Source of the DNA: Bacteroidota bacterium
GTDB lineage: Bacteria; Bacteroidota; Bacteroidia; Chitinophagales; Chitinophagaceae
Assembly (NCBI GenBank): GCA_023430465.1
Contig: JAEZAM010000104.1
Span: forward strand, 1 to 64,000
Length of the DNA: 64,000 bases
Reading direction: 5' to 3'
Position 1 is the first letter of the stretch, and every line of letters begins with the position of its first letter. Positions 57,224 through 64,000 of the stretch are shown here, one piece after another. A program made the position numbers and the translations under genes. The notes beneath the pieces are model-generated. The model had not been told where the DNA came from. It saw nothing but the letters and a program-made list of their open reading frames with translations, and ran no database searches.

Positions 57224-59344
57224 ATGGAAAAAATAAGCCTCAAAGTTGATGGAATGGATTGCAACAACTGTGCGTTGACCATACGCCGCTACCTCGAAAA
57301 AAAGGGGATGAAAGAGGTGCAGGTCAATTTTGCCACAGGCGATGTTGGCTTCGAAACAGCCACTGCATTACCGCAGGAAGAACTGGCAAATGGAATCCGG
57401 GAACTTGGCTATGAAGTAGTCAGCAGCGACGTGTCTGCCGCGACGCGCAGGAAGAAATTCCTGGCCACTCCCGGTCAAAAATTCCTGTTTTGCCTTCCGT
57501 TCACCGCCATACTCATGCTGCACATGATTCCCGGACTGCATCTGCATTGGCTCATGAACCCCTGGCTGCAGTTAGCGCTCACCATTCCGGTGTTTATAGT
57601 AGGGATGGCTTTTTTTGGACGCAGTGCCTGGAAAAGTCTCCGCAATGGCATACCCAATATGAATGTGCTCATTGCCATAGGCGCCCTGGCCTCCTTCGTC
57701 TATAGCCTTTACGGTACACTGACGGGGCAGGCGGATCAATACATGTTCTATGAGACGACTGCAACCATCATCACGCTCGTTTTCCTGGGAAACCACCTGG
57801 AAGATATCTCCGTACAGTCAACGCAGCGAGCGCTCAACAAACTGGCCCGCTCACAAAAAGTAATGGCCAACATGCTCACCTATGATGATCAGCACCAGGA
57901 ACACATCTTCCCGGTAGAAAGTGATCATCTCCGGTCAGGCGACCTCATCCTTGTGCGTAGTGGTGAACAGGTGCCGGCCGACTGCAAAATACTCTGGGGC
58001 GAAGCACAGGTAAATGAAGCTATTCTCACAGGTGAAAGCCTGCCAGTGCACAAACAGTCAAAAGATCTGCTGATTGGCGGCAGCATTGTGGAGACCGGCA
58101 ACATCAAGGCCCAGGTAACCGCCGCAGGAAAAGATACCGTTCTCGCCGGCATCATCAACCTCGTAACAAGAGCTCAGGGTGAGAAGCCACCCGTACAACA
58201 ACTGGCAGACCGGATCAGCGCGATCTTCGTACCTGTGGTGCTTGGCATCGCCCTGCTTACATTGATCATCAACTGGATTGTACTGGGCAATTTCACTCCG
58301 GCCCTGATGCGCAGCATTGCCGTACTGGTGATCGCATGTCCCTGCGCAATGGGGCTTGCAACACCGGCCGCTATCGCCGTAGGACTGGGACGCGGGGCAA
58401 GAAACGGCATACTTTTCCGCGATGCAAAAAGCCTGGAAGTTTTCAGGAACATAACCCAGGTTGTATTCGATAAGACTGGCACCCTGACGACAGGCCATTT
58501 TGCAATCAGGAATTTCCAGGTCACTGATCAAACCATACCGGGCGATGATTTCAAAAAAATCGCTTACTCGCTGGAGAAATTTTCCACGCATCCCATTGCC
58601 CGAAGTATAGCTGCAATATGGAAAACAAAAAATGAAATACGCTGGGCGACTATCGAAGAAATAAAAGGGTTTGGCATGCGTGGCATTGATAAAGACGGCA
58701 ACGAATACAGGGCCGTTTCGTCACGCGGTGTGGCAGACCTTACGGATGATGATGCACACAATGTGTACGTCACCAAAAACAATAAACTTGTGGGCTGGAT
58801 AGATGTGGAAGACGAACTGCGGCCCGAAGCACAAGGTGTGATAGCTTACCTGAGATCAAAGAACATCCGCACGCTGTTGCTCAGTGGCGACAGTGAGTCC
58901 AAAGTAAAAGCACTGGCTGTAAAACTGGGAATCGATGAATATCTTTCGGAAAAAACGCCCGCGCAAAAACTGGGCATCATCGAACAGCTCGCTGCAAGTG
59001 GCGCGGTAGCCATGGTAGGCGATGGCATCAATGATGCTCCGGCGCTGGCGAAAGCCACTGTAGGGATATCTATGAGTGATGCCTCACAGATGGCGATGCA
59101 GACAGCCGGTGTGGTGCTCATGAACAATGGCCTGAAGAAACTGCCGGCCGCACTTGGATTGGGAAAGCACACCTATAGCACTATCAAACAAAATCTTTTC
59201 TGGGCTTTTGCTTATAATGTCATAGCTATACCCGTGGCCGCACTTGGTTACCTGCGGCCGGGTTTTGCAGCACTGGTCATGGGGCTTAGCGATGTGGTAC
59301 TGGCCATAAACTCTGCGCGGCTGTCTGTGAGAAAAGTGGAATAA
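57224..59344 (+). CDS. copA: Copper-translocating P1B-type ATPase
   Basis: A 706-residue heavy-metal pump. One N-terminal metal-binding domain has GMDCNNCALTIRRYL (Cys14 and Cys17). Transport motifs are VIACPCAMGLATPAA (the CPC membrane site), the phosphorylation site VVFDKTGTLTTG, the TGES loop in EAILTGESLPVH, and the hinge MVGDGINDAPALA. Helix 7 has AYNVIAIPVA with the Tyr-Asn pair of Cu+ pumps. Helix 8 reads MGLSDVVLAINSARL, where classic CopA has M-x-x-S-S. Cu+ export is the best prediction, with slight doubt from that variant. No chaperone or CueR-type regulator is adjacent. Confidence 0.9.
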   Translation: MEKISLKVDGMDCNNCALTIRRYLEKKGMKEVQVNFATGDVGFETATALPQEELANGIRELGYEVVSSDVSAATRRKKFLATPGQKFLFCLPFTAILMLHMIPGLHLHWLMNPWLQLALTIPVFIVGMAFFGRSAWKSLRNGIPNMNVLIAIGALASFVYSLYGTLTGQADQYMFYETTATIITLVFLGNHLEDISVQSTQRALNKLARSQKVMANMLTYDDQHQEHIFPVESDHLRSGDLILVRSGEQVPADCKILWGEAQVNEAILTGESLPVHKQSKDLLIGGSIVETGNIKAQVTAAGKDTVLAGIINLVTRAQGEKPPVQQLADRISAIFVPVVLGIALLTLIINWIVLGNFTPALMRSIAVLVIACPCAMGLATPAAIAVGLGRGARNGILFRDAKSLEVFRNITQVVFDKTGTLTTGHFAIRNFQVTDQTIPGDDFKKIAYSLEKFSTHPIARSIAAIWKTKNEIRWATIEEIKGFGMRGIDKDGNEYRAVSSRGVADLTDDDAHNVYVTKNNKLVGWIDVEDELRPEAQGVIAYLRSKNIRTLLLSGDSESKVKALAVKLGIDEYLSEKTPAQKLGIIEQLAASGAVAMVGDGINDAPALAKATVGISMSDASQMAMQTAGVVLMNNGLKKLPAALGLGKHTYSTIKQNLFWAFAYNVIAIPVAALGYLRPGFAALVMGLSDVVLAINSARLSVRKVE

Positions 59345-59412
59345 CGCGCCTCTTGAGTGATTAAACTCATCAAGCACGGCGCTGTATCCCGAACTTCATT
59401 TAAACATCTGAC

Positions 59413-61329
59413 CTGGCAAGTATCCATTTCATACTAGAAAATTATTGGGGCTATAAAAATTTCCGCCCGTTGCAGGAGGACGTGATCCGTTCTGTACTTG
59501 GAGGAAATGACACGCTCGCACTCATGCCTACGGGTGGAGGAAAATCAATGTGCTACCAGGTGCCCGCTATGGCTATGCCCGGTACCTGCCTGGTGATTTC
59601 GCCTTTGATCGCATTGATGAAAGACCAGGTGGAAGGGCTGAGAAAAAAAGGCATTACTGCCTTCGCGATATTTTCCGGGATGAGCCGTAAGGAAGTTATC
59701 AATACGCTGACGACCGTTACTGAAAGCAATTGTAAATTTCTTTACGTATCACCGGAGCGGCTGGAGACGGCACTTTTCCAGGAATACCTGCCCGGCATGG
59801 GGATCAGGATGATCGCTGTGGATGAAGCGCACTGCATCTCGCAATGGGGGTATGATTTCCGCCCACCATATTTGCGGATCACAGGCTTGAGAGAACAACT
59901 TCCCGGGGTGCCAGTGCTGGCGCTCACGGCATCGGCTACCCCTGAAGTGCAGCAAGACATCTGCGATAAACTAACCCTTGACAAGACCAGAAACGAATGG
60001 AAGATATTCCGGCAATCATTTGAGCGACCCAATATCTCCTACAGCAACTTCATTGTCAGCACCCGTATCACCAAGATCCGGGAGATACTTACCAAAGTGC
60101 CAGGGTCAAATATCATTTATTGCCGCAGCCGCAAACGCACACGGGAGATCAGTGACCTGTTGCAGGGCTATGGCTTTTCTGCCGACTTCTACCATGCCGG
60201 CCTGAGCCAGGAAGAACGCAACAGCAAACAGGAAGCATGGATCAACAACAAGATCAGGACAATCGTCTGCACCAATGCATTTGGGATGGGTATTGATAAG
60301 CCGGACGTCCGAACGGTAATACATGTGGACGTGCCGGATTGCCTGGAAAATTATTACCAGGAAGCGGGTCGTGCCGGTCGCGACGGGAAAAAATCGTATG
60401 CCGTGTTATTGTATGGTGAAAATGACCTCCCGGACCTCGAAGACAGTTGGATATCGCGGTTCCCCGACCTGGCCACGATCAGTGAAGTATACCAGGCGGT
60501 TGGTAATTATTTACAGGTACCAGCCGGTGGCGGTCAGTACAATTCCTATGACTTCGATTTGCAGGAATTCGCACAACGTTTCAGGATCAATGCACATACA
60601 GCATTGAATGCACTAAAGACACTCGAACAGGAAGGCTGGCTTTCATTCAATGAGCAGGTTTTTGTGCCTTCAGCCATCAGGTTCTCTGTCAATAAACGCG
60701 CGCTTTACCAGTTTGAACAGGATCACCCGGCTGCGGAACCATTGATGAAATTACTGTTGCGCACCTATGAAGGAATCTTTGATCAGTATGTGTTCATCTC
60801 CGAGAATTTACTGGCGGGCCTGCTGCGAAAAGAGCCGGAGTATGTAATACAATCACTTCAGTTTCTCGATAATGCCGGGGTGATTGAATACAACCAGCGA
60901 AAAGACAGGCCGCAGGTGGTATACCAGCGCAACCGGGCCCGGAGCAATGAGATGACCATCGACCTTGCTGCTTATCATGCGCGTCGTGACAAGTACAGGG
61001 TTCGTACCAAAGTGATGATAGATTACGTGCAGGAGCAAACAGAATGCAGGAGCCGGTTTATCGGCAATTATTTTGGTGATGAAAAAATGGGGGAATGCGG
61101 CATCTGTGATAATTGCCTGCGGAAGAAATCAACCAGGCTTCACGCAAAAGAATTCAAAGCCATCTATGAGATGATGAAGCCGCTGGTAGCTTCGCCTGTC
61201 CGGCCCGAAGTGCTTCGGGAGAAGCTGCCTGAAGTGAAGACGGACCGGTTCTGGGAAGCCCTGGAATATTTGCTGGCAGAGAATAAGCTCAAAACCGATA
61301 ATACCGGGGCTATTTCATTGCGCAACTGA
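59413..61329 (+). CDS. recQ: RecQ-family ATP-dependent DNA helicase, non-ATG start
   Basis: A 638-residue 3'-5' helicase of DNA repair. Motif 0 (ENYWGYKNFRPLQEDVIRS) lies upstream of the first TTG at 59470, so translation must begin earlier. The frame is open back to 59404 and contains no ATG; a CTG at 59413 begins LASIHFILENYWG, the position where homologues have Met. Other motifs: ALMPTGGGKSMCYQVPAM (Walker A), VDEAHCISQWGYDFRPPY (DEAH and the RecQ loop), and QEAGRAGRDGKKS (motif VI). The zinc-binding C-terminal domain shows ECRSRFIGNYFGDEKMGECG and CDNC. HRDC is absent or degenerate. Its stop abuts that of the next convergent gene. Confidence 0.88.
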   Translation: MASIHFILENYWGYKNFRPLQEDVIRSVLGGNDTLALMPTGGGKSMCYQVPAMAMPGTCLVISPLIALMKDQVEGLRKKGITAFAIFSGMSRKEVINTLTTVTESNCKFLYVSPERLETALFQEYLPGMGIRMIAVDEAHCISQWGYDFRPPYLRITGLREQLPGVPVLALTASATPEVQQDICDKLTLDKTRNEWKIFRQSFERPNISYSNFIVSTRITKIREILTKVPGSNIIYCRSRKRTREISDLLQGYGFSADFYHAGLSQEERNSKQEAWINNKIRTIVCTNAFGMGIDKPDVRTVIHVDVPDCLENYYQEAGRAGRDGKKSYAVLLYGENDLPDLEDSWISRFPDLATISEVYQAVGNYLQVPAGGGQYNSYDFDLQEFAQRFRINAHTALNALKTLEQEGWLSFNEQVFVPSAIRFSVNKRALYQFEQDHPAAEPLMKLLLRTYEGIFDQYVFISENLLAGLLRKEPEYVIQSLQFLDNAGVIEYNQRKDRPQVVYQRNRARSNEMTIDLAAYHARRDKYRVRTKVMIDYVQEQTECRSRFIGNYFGDEKMGECGICDNCLRKKSTRLHAKEFKAIYEMMKPLVASPVRPEVLREKLPEVKTDRFWEALEYLLAENKLKTDNTGAISLRN

Positions 61330-62859
61330 TCAGAAAATAGAGCGCTTTCGGCTTCGGCCACCTAACCCAAGAGCCCCGAGCAGGGAGCGGACAAGTGTAT
61401 TGCCTGCAGTGCGCGTCATACTTTTCACAACAGGATCATCAAAGAATCCTTTTTCCTTTACCGGCTTTGCTGTTTTTTGAGGCGTCTGTTCCTTTTTTGC
61501 GGCGGCTTGTGTGGCTGCCTCGGCAAGTTTCTCATTCAGCATTTCGTAGGCACTGTGGGTGTCTACGGCCTGGTTATATTTCCCTGCCAACCTGGAGGAG
61601 CTAACGATGGCCTCGATCTCATTTTCTTCCAGTATATCCATGCGGCTTGCAGGAGTTAGCAGCATACAGTGTACAAGCGGCGTCGGAATACCTTTTTCAT
61701 TTAACGCCGTGACAAAGGCCTCTCCCGTACCCAGTGCAGTAAGCAGTTGATCGGTATCGTACCAGGTTGTTTCGGGATAGTTCTCCGCCGTTTTTGTGAT
61801 CACTTTCCTGTCGGCCGCTGTAAATGCACGCAGCGCGTGTTGCACCTTGAGACCAAGCTGCGACAATACTGACGGGGGGACATCCATGGGGTTTTGTGTA
61901 CAGAAAAATATACCAATTCCTTTTGACCGGATCAGCTTGATCACGGTTTCCAACTGTTGCAATAACGCCTCGCTGGCTTCCTGGAAAATGAGATGGGCCT
62001 CGTCAATGAACATAACAAGCTTCGGCTTGTCGAGGTCACCCTCCTCCGGAGATGAGGCATAGAGCTCTGCCAGCAACTGTAGCATGAAGGTGCTGAAAAG
62101 TTTTGGCCTGTCCTGCAGGTCTGTTGCGCGAAGGATGGAAATTACACCACGTCCATCATCAGAGATCCGCATAAGGTCATCCACCTCAAAACTTTTTTCT
62201 CCAAAGAAAACGTCTGCACCTTGCTGCTGCAGTTCGATTGTTTTGCGAAGAATAGTGCCTGTGGAGGATGTAGATATTTTGCCATATTCTTTTTCGATCT
62301 CCGCTTTTCCTTCATTGGAAATGAACTGAAGCACCTTGATGAAATCTTTCAGATCAAGCAATGGCAGTTTATTATCATCGCAATATTTATAAATGAGTGA
62401 GACGATGCCGCCCTGTGTATCATTGAGGCCAAGGATGCGGGACAGGAGCACCGGGCCAAACTCAGTAACAGTGGCGCGGAGGCGGACGCCTTTTTGTTCG
62501 CTGAGGGTCAGTAATTCGACGGGAAATGGGGAAGGCTTATAGTCCAGCCTCATCGCTTTGTAACGTTCCTCGATCTTTGCGTTGAGAGCTCCCGCAGCAG
62601 CGAGTCCGCTGAGATCGCCTTTGATATCGAGCAGTAAAACCGGTACACTGGCGTTACTGAGGCTCTCGGCAAGTAACTGGAGCGTTTTCGTCTTACCCGT
62701 TCCGGTAGCCCCCGCGATCAGGCCGTGCCTGTTCATCATGGCCAATGGAATATTCACAGGGGCTTCAGGAATAACCTTCCCTTCCAGCATCGCGGAGCCG
62801 ATGCGCATCGATTCTCCTTTGAAGGCATATCCGGCATTGATCTCTTCAGTAAAACCCAT
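61330..62859 (-). CDS. HerA-like ATPase, DUF853 (YjgR-type)
   Basis: A 509-residue protein of the DUF853 family related to the HerA/FtsK helicase superfamily. Walker A is AGATGTGKTKTLQL (about 50-63), VPVLLLDIKGDLSGLAAAG follows, and Walker B is KLVMFIDEAHLIFQEA. A C-terminal Lys/Ala-rich linker leads to TRTAGNTLVRSLLGALGLGG. Biological role is not established. It follows the GroES-like gene by 40 bases and ends back to back with recQ. Confidence 0.9.
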   Translation of the reverse strand: MGFTEEINAGYAFKGESMRIGSAMLEGKVIPEAPVNIPLAMMNRHGLIAGATGTGKTKTLQLLAESLSNASVPVLLLDIKGDLSGLAAAGALNAKIEERYKAMRLDYKPSPFPVELLTLSEQKGVRLRATVTEFGPVLLSRILGLNDTQGGIVSLIYKYCDDNKLPLLDLKDFIKVLQFISNEGKAEIEKEYGKISTSSTGTILRKTIELQQQGADVFFGEKSFEVDDLMRISDDGRGVISILRATDLQDRPKLFSTFMLQLLAELYASSPEEGDLDKPKLVMFIDEAHLIFQEASEALLQQLETVIKLIRSKGIGIFFCTQNPMDVPPSVLSQLGLKVQHALRAFTAADRKVITKTAENYPETTWYDTDQLLTALGTGEAFVTALNEKGIPTPLVHCMLLTPASRMDILEENEIEAIVSSSRLAGKYNQAVDTHSAYEMLNEKLAEAATQAAAKKEQTPQKTAKPVKEKGFFDDPVVKSMTRTAGNTLVRSLLGALGLGGRSRKRSIF

Positions 62860-62899
62860 AAATCAGTTTTGGTGAAAGTTAGTAAACAAACTCGTTGCA

Positions 62900-63271
62900 T
62901 CATATCTCTTCGTCCCTTTCCAGCATAAGTATGGCGCCCTGGGGCGCAATGAAATATTTTTCATTTTCATACATGATCTCGGTCGCTGCGCTGACAAGAA
63001 ATAGCGCCAGGTCTCCCTCTCTTGCCTGGAGCGGGATGTATTTCACCTTATCCTCTTCCTCTTTCCAGGGTTCATCTTCCACGGGCATGGGTATGGCATA
63101 TCCCGGTCCTGCCTTGATGATGTATCCCTGTTGCACCTTTTCCTTCTCATGGACTCCCGGCGGGAGGTAAAGGCCGCTGGCGGTTTGCTGGTCCGGCTTT
63201 GTGGGCTTGATCAAAACGCGATCGCCGATAATGATCAGCTTCTTCAAACGATTGTCACCAGTGATATACAT
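62900..63271 (-). CDS. Divergent GroES-family co-chaperone
   Basis: A 123-residue protein with the GroES fold signature IIIGDRVLIKPTKPDQQTAS followed by GLYLPPG. It is about 25 residues longer than standard GroES, with an acidic insertion (VEDEPWKEEEDKVKYIPLQA) where the roof loop should be and a changed C-terminus (YFIAPQGAILMLERDEE). No groEL gene is adjacent. It is probably a paralog of the main GroES with a special role; whether it caps GroEL is unknown. It is divergent from the response regulator gene. Confidence 0.85.
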   Translation of the reverse strand: MYITGDNRLKKLIIIGDRVLIKPTKPDQQTASGLYLPPGVHEKEKVQQGYIIKAGPGYAIPMPVEDEPWKEEEDKVKYIPLQAREGDLALFLVSAATEIMYENEKYFIAPQGAILMLERDEEI

Positions 63272-63410
63272 GAATGTTCAATTAAGATTTATAAATGTAA
63301 AAAAGGGCTTTCACGAAACCTTACCTTAACAAATAATTATTTAACTTCCTGAATGTTTGGCAAATGATTTACTTTTATTTGTCATCTTATAGTTTAAAAA
63401 TCAGACAATC

Positions 63411-64000
63411 ATGGATACAAAGAAACCTAAAATTTTATTGTGCGAGGATGATCCGAACCTGGGAAGTGTTTTGAAGAATTACCTGGAGCTGAATGACTAT
63501 GATGTCACACTTGAGCGGGATGGCCGTCTTGGCCTGGCAGCTTTCCAGCGTGAAAAATTCGAACTCTGCCTGCTCGATGTCATGATGCCCAATATGGACG
63601 GTTTCACGCTGGCTGAAGAGATCCGCGATGTTGACCCTGATATCCCGCTTTTCTTCCTCAGTGCAAAGACCATGAAAGATGATATCATACAAGGGTATAA
63701 ACTGGGTGCTGACGATTATATCACCAAGCCCTTCGACAGCGAGGTGCTGCTCCTTAAGATCAAAGCTATTCTGAAAAGAAATGAAGAGATAAACAAGGAA
63801 AGTGAGAACAAGGAATTTGTTTTGTCCACGTATCATTTCAACCCCAAGCTTCGTCAGCTGACGCATAACTCCATCACGCAGACGCTTTCTCCCAAGGAAA
63901 ATGAGCTGTTGAAAATGCTAGCGGAGCATCTGAACGATCTGCTGCCACGCGACCAGGCGCTGAAAAAGATATGGGGCAGCGATACTTACTTCAACGGCAG
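63411..64000 (+). CDS. OmpR-family response regulator, cut by the window end
   Basis: A partial gene: 196 codons are visible before the window ends. The receiver domain has the acidic pair in ILLCEDDPNLG, the phosphoacceptor Asp56 in LLDVMMPNMDG, Ser at FFLSAKT and the Lys in ITKPFD. The start of a winged-helix output domain (FNPKLRQLTHNSITQTLSPK, then ENELLKMLAEH) follows. It is similar to RprY-type regulators of Bacteroidota. The partner histidine kinase is not in view. Confidence 0.9.
   Translation, partial: MDTKKPKILLCEDDPNLGSVLKNYLELNDYDVTLERDGRLGLAAFQREKFELCLLDVMMPNMDGFTLAEEIRDVDPDIPLFFLSAKTMKDDIIQGYKLGADDYITKPFDSEVLLLKIKAILKRNEEINKESENKEFVLSTYHFNPKLRQLTHNSITQTLSPKENELLKMLAEHLNDLLPRDQALKKIWGSDTYFNG

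Noticed and set aside
59346..59382. Hairpin between copA and recQ as a terminator
   Set aside because: GCGCC/GGCGC and CTTGA/TCAAG can pair, but the stem is interrupted and no T tract follows.

Overview
The window reads as a piece of a Bacteroidota chromosome, most like Chitinophagales/Chitinophagaceae. The evidence is a protein with a type IX secretion C-terminal sorting domain, the gliding/T9SS ABC genes gldF-gldG, a MurF-alanine racemase fusion, a eukaryote-like class Ia ribonucleotide reductase, HmuY-type heme proteins, and many TTTG...TAnnTTTG promoters. I saw no rRNA, tRNA, intact insertion sequence, prophage or CRISPR array.

Layout. 1-331 is a mosaic of short intergenic repeats, followed by an enoyl-CoA hydratase. 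1112-10794 is a leftward glycan-degradation island: GH88, two GH29 and one GH95 enzyme, plus a DUF1080 / Gfo-Idh-MocA / TIM-barrel epimerase trio of the 3-keto-glycoside type. It has no SusC/SusD pair. 10945-15348 holds fumC, an orphan 91-codon gene between two terminators, and a large T9SS cargo protein. 15345-22054 is a leftward run gldF-gldG-terC-murF/alr-lspA. 22269-30624 carries a proline-rich exported protein, iscS-iscU-iscA, methylmalonyl-CoA epimerase, acpP-fabF-rnc, a GNAT enzyme, a YcxB-like membrane protein, a collagen-like lipoprotein and an outer-membrane barrel. 30715-35001 is ileS followed by a DksA-family protein with a long Lys/Ala/Pro tail.

35109-41621 looks like an iron/heme neighbourhood: a DUF6607-like protein, an HmuY-like lipoprotein, a TonB receptor, a DUF4920 protein and a di-heme peroxidase. 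41892-45305 is nrdB-nrdA. It is followed by an AraC regulator with a five-cysteine cluster, lpxA and an ABC ATPase. 47932-52441 is a divergent marR / emrA-emrB-tolC efflux locus with overlapping palindromes in the shared promoter region. After a KefB-like antiporter come two adjacent broken genes (54857-55288) that read as a decayed toxin/antitoxin-like pair: a zeta-toxin-like kinase remnant with a Walker A motif, and a small partner with a one-base deletion. The window ends with alanine dehydrogenase, tsaE, copA, recQ (apparently CTG-started), a HerA-like ATPase, a divergent GroES and a response regulator cut by the window edge.

Most of the window is housekeeping. The parts that most merit a second look are the fucosidase/3-keto-glycoside island, the decayed toxin-like locus, the cysteine-rich AraC regulator beside nrdAB, the DksA tail fusion, and several RNA/DNA elements: the acpP-fabF terminator, the marR operator and REP-like palindromes. 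Product names rest on motif recognition by reading; no database search was run.
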